A DNA stretch of 34,814 bases from an uncultured Muribaculaceae bacterium. GTDB lineage: Bacteria; Bacteroidota; Bacteroidia; Bacteroidales; Muribaculaceae. How positions within the stretch are numbered: position 1 is the first letter of the stretch; each line of letters starts with the position of its first letter. A program made the translations under genes and the position numbers. This document shows, piece after piece, positions 1 to 8,318 of the stretch. The DNA lies in NCBI GenBank assembly GCA_947525975.1, contig CANNVE010000027.1, positions 1 to 34,814 on the forward strand, read 5' to 3'. Under the pieces are notes generated by a model. That model was given only the letters and a program-made list of their open reading frames with translations. It made no database searches and had not been told where the DNA came from.

Positions 1-55
1 CATTCAGCATTCAGCATTCAGCATTCAGCATTCAGCATTCAGCATTCAGCATTCA
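1..55. repeat. Heptanucleotide tandem repeat (CATTCAG)n
   Basis: Seven perfect copies of CATTCAG and a six-base partial copy abut the left edge, so the full array length is unknown. It ends two bases before the stop codon of the Wzc-like gene and so lies in its 3' flank. On the gene's strand the unit reads CTGAATG. A 7-bp unit is not a multiple of three, so copy-number changes would shift any reading frame through it. No function can be assigned from the sequence. Confidence 0.95.
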
Positions 56-57
56 AA

Positions 58-2478
58 TTAGTCTTCCTGCATGTATGAGCCGTATCGGTAACCGTATTTG
101 TATCCGTATCGGTATCCGTATTTTCCTGACGCCGATTCGGTGCCGTTGAGCAGGATCGACATGTTCTGATACTTGTTGGTGGTGTAGAATCTTTCTACCT
201 CGGATAGCATCGAACGCTCCAGGAGGCCGGCGCGGATGATGAATATGGTCTTGTCGGCGAGCTTGTTGATGATCGATGTGTCGGCTACAACCTCTACGGG
301 CGGGCAGTCAAGGAATACGAAATCGTAGTGGGCCTTGAGAGTCTCAAGCAGCTCGGTGAGGAGGGGCGAGAACAGAAGTTCGGTGGGGTTGGGGGGCAGA
401 GTGCCCGAAGGGATGAGGTCTACTTTTGTGCCGCTGGCGTCATGAGAGATGATCTGCGACACGTCAGATACGCGTCCGGCCAGATAGTCGGCTATGCCCA
501 TCGTTTTTTTGCCGGTAGATGCATATTTGGAGAGCGATCCCTTGCGCAGGTCGAGGTCAACCACCACCACGCGCTTTCCCTTGAGGGCGAAGGCCGCTGC
601 AAGGTTGAATGTGGTGAAGGTCTTGCCGCTGCCGGGATTGGCAGATGTCATGGCTATCACGCTGTGAGCGTCGGGGCCGAGCATGAATTCGAGGTTGGTG
701 CGCACCACCCTGAATGCCTCGTTGACCACATTTCTGCTGCCATCCTTGACAGCCACCAGCGTAGACTGATGCTTTGTGTGGCCGTCGACTGATGCTCCCT
801 GCCCGAGAAGGCGCTTGAAGAAGTTGATCTTTATGCGCTTTCCGTCGGCTTGAGGCAGCTCTCCGATGAACGGCACTGTCAGGCCATCGAGGTCCTTGCG
901 GCCACGCACCACGGTGTTGAGCATTTCGCTCAGGTAGATGATGGCTGCGGGAATCACCAATCCGAGCACAAACGCGATCATCAGTATCTGTGACTTTTTG
1001 GGAGCCACGGGGGCTGTGCTTCCGCCCGGAACTTCGGTGATGCGGGTGTTGTAGGCGGTGAAGGCCTGCGACAATTCATTTTCTTCGCGCTTCTGCAGCA
1101 GGTAGAGATAGAGGCTCTCTTTCACCTTTTGCTGACGCTCCACCGAAAGCAGGTATTTTGCCTGATTGGGGTTGGACGCGATTTTAGATGTCGCGGCGTT
1201 GCCCATGTTCTGCAGCGAGCGTATCTGTGCGTTGAGGGCCACGAGCTGATTGTCGATAGATGCGATCATCGACGAGCGGATCTCGTTGAGATTGGCGTCC
1301 ATCTCCTGCACGAGCGGGTTTCGGTCAGAGCTGACGTTGGCCAGGCTGTTGCGCTCCTGCAGCAGACGGTTGTATTCGCCTATCTGCGATGAGATGGCCT
1401 GATCGGCCATGCCTCCGCTCACGGGCAGCAGCTCGTAGCGGTTGGCGTCGTTCGCGAGGTAGTTTCTCACGTAGCGGGCCATGTAGGCCTGGTTGTTGAG
1501 CTCGGTGATGCTCGCCTGGGCCTGTGATGCCTGGTTCATGTACATCGACGCGGCTCCCTGAAGGTCAGGGATCAGGTGCTCGCTCTTGTATGAAGAGATG
1601 TCATTGTCAACGTTTCCAAGTTCGCTCTCTATGATGCCGAGGCGGTCGTTGATGAACATCGACGTGCTCACGGCGATCTGATTCTTGTCGCGCACCCAGT
1701 TTTCGTTGTACACGGTGATCAGGGCCATCAAGATGTCATCGGCGCGCGCCACAGATCCGTCGGTGATGGTTAGGGTCACGATCGACGCCTCTTTCGAGGT
1801 CTGGGCTATGTTGAGCTCGCTTTTGTATTTGGCCACAGCCGCGGCGAGGCTCGTCTTGGCCACGTATATCTTATATGACTCTTCGGGGTTGAAGGCCGGG
1901 CCGGGAGTGATGACAATGGCTCCGGCGGGGGTGATGATCGAATCGCCAAGGGCACCCGTTGCTTTGCTTGTATCCTCTCCGCCGTTGACCTTGAATTGCG
2001 ACAGGGTGGTCTCGCCTCCGGGCTTCACCTCCACGGTGAACGAAACGTTGAGCTGCGGAGCTGCGTCGACGATGGTGGCCACCACGGGCACTGATTGCCC
2101 GTAGAGTATCCGGTCGTGGAAACGGCCGGGCTCCATGTAGTTCATCTCGAGCCCGAGGCGCTTGACAACCTCCTCGACGGTGGCCGACGAGCGCATGGTG
2201 ATCATCTCATTGTTGATGTTGACATTGGATGTGAACATGCCGAAGTCGGTGAATGCGTCTCCTACGCTGCCCATGCTCTTGCCTTTGCTCTGCTCCTTGA
2301 TAAGCATCGAGGCCGACTGGGTGTAGAGCGGGGGAGTGCGCATGATGTGCCATAAGGCTACGCCGAGGCACAAGACTATCGAAATGACAAACCAATACCA
2401 ATTTGACAGGCAGATGCTGAAGACGTCGCGTAGGTTTACGCCGCCTTCAACCTGCTGGTCTTTTACTTCTTCTGCCAT
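58..2478 (-). CDS. Wzc-like polysaccharide co-polymerase / tyrosine autokinase
   Basis: An inner-membrane protein of about 806 residues, expected to control chain length and export of capsule or exopolysaccharide with an outer-membrane Wza partner. A Wzz-type N-terminal domain has a membrane segment near residues 26-46 (NWYWFVISIVLCLG). A long periplasmic helical region follows, then a second membrane segment near 498-518. The cytoplasmic BY-kinase domain shows Walker A (ANPGSGKT, about 613), a Walker A' motif (VVVDLDLRKG) and Walker B (FVFLDCPP, about 721). The C-terminus is a tyrosine cluster with eight Tyr in about 20 residues, the usual autophosphorylation tail. ATG at 2478 is preferred to an upstream in-frame TTG at 2487. 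The Wza-like gene lies 45 nt upstream, so the two are probably one operon. Family assignment is firm; the polysaccharide is unknown. Confidence 0.93.
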   Translation of the reverse strand: MAEEVKDQQVEGGVNLRDVFSICLSNWYWFVISIVLCLGVALWHIMRTPPLYTQSASMLIKEQSKGKSMGSVGDAFTDFGMFTSNVNINNEMITMRSSATVEEVVKRLGLEMNYMEPGRFHDRILYGQSVPVVATIVDAAPQLNVSFTVEVKPGGETTLSQFKVNGGEDTSKATGALGDSIITPAGAIVITPGPAFNPEESYKIYVAKTSLAAAVAKYKSELNIAQTSKEASIVTLTITDGSVARADDILMALITVYNENWVRDKNQIAVSTSMFINDRLGIIESELGNVDNDISSYKSEHLIPDLQGAASMYMNQASQAQASITELNNQAYMARYVRNYLANDANRYELLPVSGGMADQAISSQIGEYNRLLQERNSLANVSSDRNPLVQEMDANLNEIRSSMIASIDNQLVALNAQIRSLQNMGNAATSKIASNPNQAKYLLSVERQQKVKESLYLYLLQKREENELSQAFTAYNTRITEVPGGSTAPVAPKKSQILMIAFVLGLVIPAAIIYLSEMLNTVVRGRKDLDGLTVPFIGELPQADGKRIKINFFKRLLGQGASVDGHTKHQSTLVAVKDGSRNVVNEAFRVVRTNLEFMLGPDAHSVIAMTSANPGSGKTFTTFNLAAAFALKGKRVVVVDLDLRKGSLSKYASTGKKTMGIADYLAGRVSDVSQIISHDASGTKVDLIPSGTLPPNPTELLFSPLLTELLETLKAHYDFVFLDCPPVEVVADTSIINKLADKTIFIIRAGLLERSMLSEVERFYTTNKYQNMSILLNGTESASGKYGYRYGYKYGYRYGSYMQED

Positions 2479-2523
2479 ATTTTGCAATGTGTGTTTATGA
2501 CTATGCGTCAGAATTTGAATATG

Positions 2524-3312
2524 TTACTTGGTTATGAACACCGCTGTAGACATCAGGAAGCTTGCGAGCGACATCCAGAAGCCGTAGGTGAGAGGCGTGT
2601 TGCCGTTTGTGGTCGACTCGCGCTTGCGCTTGTTGTTGGGGGTGACGTAGACCACGTCGTTCTGCTGCAGGAAGAATGCGGGCGATGAGTAGAGGCTCGC
2701 CGCGTCATTGAGGTTGACTTCGTAGACTGACTGCTTGCCCACTTCCTGTCGGATTATCTTCACGTTGGTGCGGTCGCCGGTGATCTGGAGGTCGCCGGCG
2801 TCGGCTATGGCTTCAAGCACGGTGTAACGGTCGTTAGTGATGCTGAAGTGTCCGGGGCTGCTGACATCGCCGAGCACCGTCACGCCGAGGTTGAGGTAGT
2901 CCACCACCACTACAGGCTCCTTGATCAGGTCGCGCGACTGAAGCAGGCCTTTTATCTCGGCTGCGATCTGCTCGCGGTTCATTCCGGCCACTCTCACTTC
3001 GCCTATCACGGGAAAATCGATTGTGCCCTGGCTGTTTACGGTGTATCCGAGCGCTCCGCCGGAGCCGGATGTCATCGACGAGCTGCTTGATCCTGTCGAG
3101 AGGTTGAACATGTTGGTGAGGCGTTCGTCCTGAGTCGATACTATTATGCGCAGTTTGTCGCCCGGCTGCACCTTCACCTGGTAAGGCTGAGAAACGTGGA
3201 TTTCAGACCCGCCCTGCACATCCTGGAAGTAGGTGATGTTTTTGGGGGCGCTGCATGAAGCGAACAAAACGACGGCCATCACAGCCACTAATTTAAATAA
3301 TTTCATAATCAT
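2524..3312 (-). CDS. Wza-like polysaccharide export lipoprotein (SLBB domain)
   Basis: About 262 residues. The N-terminus is a lipoprotein signal ending in a lipobox (LFASC, Cys20), which places the protein in the outer membrane. A Poly_export domain (from about residue 42, YQVKVQPGDKLRI) is followed by an SLBB domain (about 145-200, VTVLGDVSSPGHF). The C-terminus has a hydrophobic helix (GFWMSLASFLMS), like the outer-membrane helix of Wza. It would form the export channel paired with the Wzc-like kinase downstream. Two in-frame ATGs (3312 and 3306) are possible; starting at 3306 gives a cleaner signal peptide. A consensus promoter lies 56 nt upstream, so this gene leads the transcript. It is shorter than E. 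coli Wza, as is usual in Bacteroidota. Confidence 0.92.
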   Translation of the reverse strand: MIMKLFKLVAVMAVVLFASCSAPKNITYFQDVQGGSEIHVSQPYQVKVQPGDKLRIIVSTQDERLTNMFNLSTGSSSSSMTSGSGGALGYTVNSQGTIDFPVIGEVRVAGMNREQIAAEIKGLLQSRDLIKEPVVVVDYLNLGVTVLGDVSSPGHFSITNDRYTVLEAIADAGDLQITGDRTNVKIIRQEVGKQSVYEVNLNDAASLYSSPAFFLQQNDVVYVTPNNKRKRESTTNGNTPLTYGFWMSLASFLMSTAVFITK

Positions 3313-3367
3313 AGTGCGGAATTAATGGATTCCGCCGATAAATAGTTAAAGGATTTGTTTTATGGCG

Positions 3368-3400
3368 CAAAGTTAGTGATTTTTGTCATAAAATACAAAA
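3368..3400 (-). promoter_or_regulatory. Bacteroidota-type promoter for the export operon
   Basis: Read on the minus strand, a perfect -7 element TAACTTTG (3368-3375) is preceded, after a 20-nt spacer, by a -33 TTTTG (3396-3400). This matches the Bacteroidota primary-sigma pattern in sequence and spacing. The predicted start gives a leader of roughly 50 nt before the Wza-like gene. Confidence 0.8.
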
Positions 3401-3429
3401 GCTTGTGTCACAATCTTGTCTGCGTCAGC

Positions 3430-4284
3430 CTATTTCTTGCCTTCGTCGGCGAATTTGTCGGGAAATTTCAGATTAAGCCGCTTTCTGTTCAGGGATATGA
3501 TTATTATCACCACTCCGGCTATGATGAAGGGGATGCTGAGCAGCTGGCCCATGTTGAGAAGCATGTCGCGCTCAAAATCCTCCTGCGGATTCTTGATGAA
3601 CTCAATGATGAATCTCGCGGAGAAGAGCCATGTCAGGAACACGCCGAATATCAGGCCGGGGCGCTCTTCGGAGTTCTTTTTCCAATACATCCACATCAGC
3701 AGGCCGAAGAGGGCGAAATATGCGAGAGCCTCGTAGATCTGCGTGGGATGGCAGGCTATGCCTTCGTAGAAGTGGTGCCACTCGCGCGAGCGCACGAATT
3801 CAAAGCCCCATGGCAGGGAGGTGGGGCCGCCGAAGATTTCCGAGTTGAACAGGTTGCCAAGGCGTATGAGGCCGCCCACAAAGGCTATGGGGATGACGAG
3901 GCGGTCAAATGTCCACATGGGGCTTTTCTTGGTCACGGCCCATGAATAGATGAATACGGCGATGATGATGGCGATGGTGCCTCCGTGGCTCGCGAGGCCG
4001 CCTTTCCAGAATTGCACGATTTCGCCCGGATGCTGGCTGTAGTAGGCCCATTCGTAGAAGAATACGTGGCCGAGGCGGGCGCCTACAATGGTGGCTATGA
4101 CTACGTAGATGAGCAGCGTGCCCACCCATCGCTCGGGGGCGCCTTCGTGCTTGAACATCCGCGCGATTATCTCCGTGCCTATCCAGAATCCGATGGCGAA
4201 CATCAGGCCATACCAGCGCACATGGATATGCCCTAATGAGAACAATTCGGGGCTAACGTCCCATACAATAGAAGCTGTGAGCAT
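3430..4284 (-). CDS. lgt: Prolipoprotein diacylglyceryl transferase
   Basis: Lgt moves the diacylglyceryl group of phosphatidylglycerol onto the lipobox cysteine of prolipoproteins at the inner membrane. The 284-residue protein is strongly hydrophobic with several membrane segments. It carries the family's conserved blocks: HGG (residues 100-102), RLGNLFNSE (141-149) and HPTQIYEA (179-186). Length is normal for the family. It starts 6 nt after the stop of the symporter gene, so the two are co-transcribed. No unusual features are seen. Confidence 0.96.
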   Translation of the reverse strand: MLTASIVWDVSPELFSLGHIHVRWYGLMFAIGFWIGTEIIARMFKHEGAPERWVGTLLIYVVIATIVGARLGHVFFYEWAYYSQHPGEIVQFWKGGLASHGGTIAIIIAVFIYSWAVTKKSPMWTFDRLVIPIAFVGGLIRLGNLFNSEIFGGPTSLPWGFEFVRSREWHHFYEGIACHPTQIYEALAYFALFGLLMWMYWKKNSEERPGLIFGVFLTWLFSARFIIEFIKNPQEDFERDMLLNMGQLLSIPFIIAGVVIIIISLNRKRLNLKFPDKFADEGKK

Positions 4285-4290
4285 TTATCT

Positions 4291-5694
4291 TTATTTTGTT
4301 TGGTTAGTCTCTTTGCGCGAGTGGTATTCGCGGGTGGCGGCTCGCACCTTGCGGCCAAGGGCCAGGAGGGCAATCATGGTGGGGATGGCCATCAGCGCGT
4401 AGAAGAGGTCGCAGAGGCCCACGGCGGCGTCAAGCGGAATCACCGCGAAGGCCACAAGGGTGAGGATGAATACCCAGGTGAAATATCTCGCTCTTTCTTC
4501 GCCGAAAAGATACGCGGCGCAGCGTGTGCCGTAGAATGAATATGAAAACATCGACGAAAGGGCGAAGCAGGCCACGATGAGCATGAGCAGGTATTCGCCA
4601 TAGGGAATGCCTGCGGCGAATGCGCCCATGGCCACCTGCAGCCCCTTGACGCCCTCCACCTCAATGTTGCCGCACAGGAGGATGGCGAAAGCCGTGAGTG
4701 TGCACACAAGGCCCGAGTCGATGCTCGGGCCGAGCATGGCCACAAGCCCTTCGCGCACCGGCTCGTTGTTGCGCGATGCGCCGTGCATGATCGATCCGGT
4801 GCCTATGCCGGCGTCGTTGACGAGGGCTGCGCGGCGTGCTCCGGTCATGGCTATATAGGCCAATGCTCCGAAGCCGGCCTCGGGGTTGAAGGCCTCGCGG
4901 AATATGCTCGCGAATACGGCGGGCACTTCGCCTATATGGGTGATGATGATGTAGGCCACCATCACGAAGTAGGCTCCTACCATAAACGGCACGAGCACCG
5001 ATGCCACCCGGGCTATCCGCTTTATGCCGCGAAGCACCACAAGGGCCACGATCAGGGCTATGATGATGCCGAAGAGGAGCTTGAACACCTGGTCGTTGGT
5101 CATGCCAATCAACGCTCCTACGCCTTCGAGGGCGCCGCTTGACGCTATGCCCTCCGGGGTGGTGAATACGCTCATGAAGGCCTCTGTGAGCTGGTTGGCG
5201 TTCATGATGCAAAGGGTGCCGAACATGCCCGCTATGGCGAAGAATACGGCCAGCGGGCGCCACCGGCGTCCAAGGCCATTCTCGATTATGTACATCGGGC
5301 CGCCCTGGGGGCTGCCGTCGCTTCCTTTGCCTTTGTACATTATGGCGAGCACGCCTTCATGATATTTTGTCGACATGCCCACAAGGGCGCTCACCCACAT
5401 CCAGAATATGGCGCCCGGGCCGCCGATCACAAGGGCTATGGCCACGCCGGCTATGTTGCCGAGGCCTATGGTGGCGGCCACCACCGAAGCGAGGGCCTGC
5501 GCCGATGATATCTGGCCGTTTTTGGCGTCGCTCTTCTGCCTGAGCGCCTTCACGGCTTCGGGAAGATATCGCAGAGAGACAAATCCTGATCTGACAAAGA
5601 GGTAGAGTCCGCCCCCGATCAGCAATAAAAAAAGCGGATAGCCTCCAAGGAAGTCGGCCGCCGCTATTATCCATTTAGAAATTGTATCAAACAT
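4291..5694 (-). CDS. Sodium:alanine symporter (AGCS family)
   Basis: A 467-residue polytopic membrane protein. Its sequence fits the AGCS family of Na+-coupled alanine/glycine transporters. The N-terminal helix (YPLFLLLIGGGLYLF) is followed by LRYLPEAVKAL, the conserved AQALASVVAATIGLGNIAGVAIAL block, the GPGAIFWMW segment, and GGPMYIIENGLG. The central MTGARRAALVNDAGIGTGSI region is also typical. Substrate cannot be separated between alanine, glycine and D-alanine from sequence alone. The gene lies 98 nt downstream of the sigma factor and 6 nt upstream of lgt, so it probably forms an operon with lgt and perhaps with the sigma factor. Confidence 0.93.
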   Translation of the reverse strand: MFDTISKWIIAAADFLGGYPLFLLLIGGGLYLFVRSGFVSLRYLPEAVKALRQKSDAKNGQISSAQALASVVAATIGLGNIAGVAIALVIGGPGAIFWMWVSALVGMSTKYHEGVLAIMYKGKGSDGSPQGGPMYIIENGLGRRWRPLAVFFAIAGMFGTLCIMNANQLTEAFMSVFTTPEGIASSGALEGVGALIGMTNDQVFKLLFGIIIALIVALVVLRGIKRIARVASVLVPFMVGAYFVMVAYIIITHIGEVPAVFASIFREAFNPEAGFGALAYIAMTGARRAALVNDAGIGTGSIMHGASRNNEPVREGLVAMLGPSIDSGLVCTLTAFAILLCGNIEVEGVKGLQVAMGAFAAGIPYGEYLLMLIVACFALSSMFSYSFYGTRCAAYLFGEERARYFTWVFILTLVAFAVIPLDAAVGLCDLFYALMAIPTMIALLALGRKVRAATREYHSRKETNQTK

Positions 5695-5792
5695 TTGGTT
5701 AAATCGCGCATTCGCAATCTAAAGGGGTTATTTACTTGCGCCGCATGCCGCGCCGGGGTTGGGCGGATGGCGCGTTAATGGCCCGCATGAGG

Positions 5793-6380
5793 CTATCGGG
5801 CCAGTTCGATATTGGCTTCTTTCACGCGCCTGCGCATGTTGATGATGGCGTATCGCATGCGTCCGAGTGCTGTGTTGATGCTGACTCCTGTGCGCTCGGC
5901 TATTTCCTTGAATGAGAGATCCTGGTAGAATCTCATCTCCACCACAGCGCGCTGGTCGTCGGGGAGCATGCCTACGAGCCTCTGCACGTCGTCCATGATC
6001 TGGTCGTCGATGATGGCGTCTTCGATCGTGCCTTCGCTCAGCTCTCGCCGGTTGAGCACGCTGACCTCCTCGTCGGTTGATACCGTTGCCGAGTTTTTCC
6101 CTTGCCGGAAGTGGTCGAAGACAAGGTTGTGGGCTATGCGCCCGAGCCAAGAGGCGAATCGTCCGTCGCCGATGTATCTGCCTTGCTTTATCGTGGTGAT
6201 GACCTTCACGAACGTCTCCTGGAGGAAATCGTTGGCGAGCTCTTCGTCCTTCACGAGCCTGAGGATGTAAGAGTATGCGTTGGCCTGATGCCGCGAGAGC
6301 AAGGTGTCAAAAGCCTCATTGTCTCCGTTAGCGTAAGCGGCTATAAGCTGGTCGTCGCTAAGCTGGTTTTTATAAAGCAT
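5793..6380 (-). CDS. RNA polymerase sigma-70 factor, ECF-like
   Basis: A 195-residue sigma factor with only regions 2 and 4. Region 2 spans about residues 25-95, with the core-binding LQETFVKV block and the DNA-melting FASWLGRIAHNLVFDHFR block. Region 4 (about 135-190) has the HTH FKEIAERTGVSINTALGRMRYAI. The acidic linker between them is about 35 residues. No anti-sigma gene adjoins it, unlike the FecI/FecR pairs common in Bacteroidota, so its trigger is not evident. It has its own consensus promoter. The next gene downstream is the symporter. Confidence 0.93.
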   Translation of the reverse strand: MLYKNQLSDDQLIAAYANGDNEAFDTLLSRHQANAYSYILRLVKDEELANDFLQETFVKVITTIKQGRYIGDGRFASWLGRIAHNLVFDHFRQGKNSATVSTDEEVSVLNRRELSEGTIEDAIIDDQIMDDVQRLVGMLPDDQRAVVEMRFYQDLSFKEIAERTGVSINTALGRMRYAIINMRRRVKEANIELAR

Positions 6381-6464
6381 TCTATTCTGAGTTGTTAGTT
6401 AGAGTAGAAGTGTACTATAGGCAGAGCGTTTGGATTTAGTTTGACAATATGCGGTTGTATCCTG

Positions 6465-6495
6465 CAAAGATAGGCATTTTGGCCGACATAAACAA
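6465..6495 (-). promoter_or_regulatory. Promoter for the sigma factor gene
   Basis: On the minus strand there is a -7 element TATCTTTG (6465-6472), fitting TAnnTTTG, with TTG (6493-6495) 20 nt upstream. The inferred leader is roughly 80 nt. Confidence 0.7.
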
Positions 6496-6552
6496 CAAAG
6501 CGCTGCCGTGGCCGCGGCATTTTAAGGCTTTTTAAGAAACCGCATACAATAA

Positions 6553-6579
6553 ATCCGGCATTTTCGCGTAATGCCGGAT
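6553..6579 (-). terminator. Terminator-like hairpin after dnaA
   Basis: A perfect 10-bp stem (ATCCGGCATT / AATGCCGGAT) with a 7-nt loop lies 34 nt past the dnaA stop codon. On the minus strand it is followed by a weak T-rich run (TTTATTGT). An outer pair of arms (GCATAC at 6542-6547 and GTATGC at 6585-6590) could extend the structure. The stem is strong but the T-tract is modest. Confidence 0.65.
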
Positions 6580-6613
6580 CCGTCGTATGCAGTATGTGCC
6601 GCAGGGCGGCGCG

Positions 6614-8005
6614 TCATCTGAGGATTGCTTCCTGTATTGAGGTGATGTCGGTCTGCAGCTGCTTGTCAAGGGGCAGGCGCTCTTCGATGATCTTGCAGGC
6701 GTAGTTGACTGTGGCGTGGGTGCGCGCTATGCGGTGGCCTATCGACACGATGGGCATCTTGGCGAGCTTCTTTGCGAGGTACATGACCACCTGGCGGGCA
6801 TCGCTCACTTCGCGCTTGCGGGTCTTGGTGAAGAGCAGGTCGCTGTCTATGTTGTAGTATGCGCTCACTTCCTGCGCTATCAGCTCGAAGTTGATCGTGC
6901 GGCGGCTCATCTTCACAGCGTGCTCCACCACCTGGCGTGCGAGGTCGACTGTGATCTCGCAGTTGTTGACTGTGGCGTGGGCAATCAGCGACACCACTAT
7001 GCCGACAAGGTCGCGGATGCTGTCGGTGACGGTTGCGGCGATGTACTCGATCACGTCTTCGGGGATGTCGAGGCCGTTTTGGCGGGCCTGGTTGTGAAGC
7101 ACCTGGCGGCGAAGGTCGAGATCGGGCTTGCCCAGCTCGGCGGTCATTCCCCACTTGAAGCGTCCGAGCAGGCGCGCTTCGAAGCCCTCCATTTCGGCCG
7201 GAGCGCAGTCTGACGACAGGATTATCTGCCGGTTGTTCTGGTGGAGGTGGTTGAATATGTGGAAGAATGTACCTTGAGTGCCCACTTTTCCCCGGAGGTC
7301 CTGGATGTCGTCGATGATCAGGGTGTCGATGCTCTGGTAGAAGTGGAAGAAGCTGTTGGTGTTTTTGTTGGCCACAGCCGCTGTGTATTGGCTCTCAAAC
7401 AGGCGCGCGGTGACGTAGAGCACTCTCGCTGTGGGGTTGTGCTCCTTGATGCGGATGCCGATAGCCTGTATGAGGTGGGTCTTGCCCACGCCGGTTGGGC
7501 CGAAAACGAAGAGCGGGTTGAATGTCTGCATCTTCGGGTTGTCGGCAATTGATTGTCCGATTGCGCGCGCGATCTTATTGCTTTCGCCCAGGCAATAATT
7601 GTCAAATGTGTATCTGGGGTTGAGCTGCGAATCAATGTCGTTTTCGGTCTGCGCCTTGAATGGATTTGCCGGCTGCGCTTTCTGCCGGTCAAGTATCGCC
7701 TTGCTCGGATTCTCGCTCATCATGTTCACGGCGGTGTCCTGCTGTCCGTTCACTTGATAGAAGCGATAGCAAAGCACAGTGCCGGGGCCGTATACATTGG
7801 CTATGGCGGGCTTCAGTATGCGCAGGTATTTCTCTTCGAGGTATTCAACATAGTAAGGCGACGGCACACACAAGGTGAGCACATTGCCTCCGAATCCGTA
7901 GGAGGAGATGTCCTTGAACCAGGCGTCGTACTGTTCCTGAGGTATGTTGTCGCGTATGATGTCGCGGCATTTGTCCCAGAGTTGTATATGGTTGTTGTCT
8001 ATCAT
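6614..8005 (-). CDS. dnaA: Chromosomal replication initiator DnaA
   Basis: 463 residues, the normal length. Domain I is N-terminal (residues 1-85) and a variable linker follows. The AAA+ domain has Walker A GPTGVGKT (169-176) and Walker B LIIDDIQ (229-235). The C-terminal DNA-binding domain has the signature RTHATVNYACKIIEE. The start was set at ATG 8005 (MIDNNHIQLWDKC), because the upstream in-frame extension of 33 codons is hydrophobic, AT-rich and unlike any DnaA N-terminus. The gene reads away from an AT-rich region with a large dyad, where an origin or autoregulatory site would be expected. Identification is secure. Confidence 0.97.
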   Translation of the reverse strand: MIDNNHIQLWDKCRDIIRDNIPQEQYDAWFKDISSYGFGGNVLTLCVPSPYYVEYLEEKYLRILKPAIANVYGPGTVLCYRFYQVNGQQDTAVNMMSENPSKAILDRQKAQPANPFKAQTENDIDSQLNPRYTFDNYCLGESNKIARAIGQSIADNPKMQTFNPLFVFGPTGVGKTHLIQAIGIRIKEHNPTARVLYVTARLFESQYTAAVANKNTNSFFHFYQSIDTLIIDDIQDLRGKVGTQGTFFHIFNHLHQNNRQIILSSDCAPAEMEGFEARLLGRFKWGMTAELGKPDLDLRRQVLHNQARQNGLDIPEDVIEYIAATVTDSIRDLVGIVVSLIAHATVNNCEITVDLARQVVEHAVKMSRRTINFELIAQEVSAYYNIDSDLLFTKTRKREVSDARQVVMYLAKKLAKMPIVSIGHRIARTHATVNYACKIIEERLPLDKQLQTDITSIQEAILR

Positions 8006-8318
8006 CGCAGAGAAATGGGGTATTGATTCATACTGCAAAATTACATAAAAAATTTCAAATATCCACCTCCAAAAAAATTTGGAAATGACAAAGATTTGTA
8101 TCAATGCTGAAATTCAAGAGATTATGAATTTAGCAAAATTTTTGCAAAGGTATACTTTAGAATATGATTGTAAATTACTGTGCGTCATCTGTATATGAAT
8201 AGTCAAATTACGTTCCACATTTATTTAAAGAATTTGTGGAACAAAAGAGTTTATTCTGATATACAGATGATTAGCGGGAAGTGAAAGAAATCTTGAATTT
8301 TTTTGAGGTCAGTCGTCA
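8006..8318. other. AT-rich intergenic region upstream of dnaA
   Basis: No gene is seen here. Visible structures are an 86-bp nested dyad (8185-8270, listed separately), a 13-bp palindrome GCAAAATTTTTGC (8133-8145), and two possible minus-strand -7 elements for dnaA. The first of these is TACCTTTG at 8145-8152, abutting the palindrome; the second is TAATTTTG at 8036-8043. Neither has a clear -33 element at the right distance, so the dnaA promoter is uncertain. The composition is far more AT-rich than the flanking genes, as in a DNA-unwinding or control region. Confidence 0.7.
8185..8270. repeat. Nested dyad upstream of dnaA (candidate origin or DnaA-control site)
   Basis: Outer arms TCATCTGTATAT (8185-8196) and ATATACAGATGA (8259-8270) are a perfect 12-bp inverted repeat. 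Inside them, GTTCCACA (8212-8219) and TGTGGAAC (8235-8242) form a perfect 8-bp inverted repeat about the same centre (near 8227). The inner arms share the CCACA core of DnaA boxes: TGTGGAACA differs from TGTGGATAA at two positions. Dyad symmetry is seen directly; binding by DnaA or origin function is inference. Confidence 0.75.

Noticed and set aside
8006-8104. Upstream extension of dnaA by 33 codons
   Set aside because: The extension is AT-rich, hydrophobic and unlike DnaA. MIDNNHIQLWDKC is a proper domain I start.
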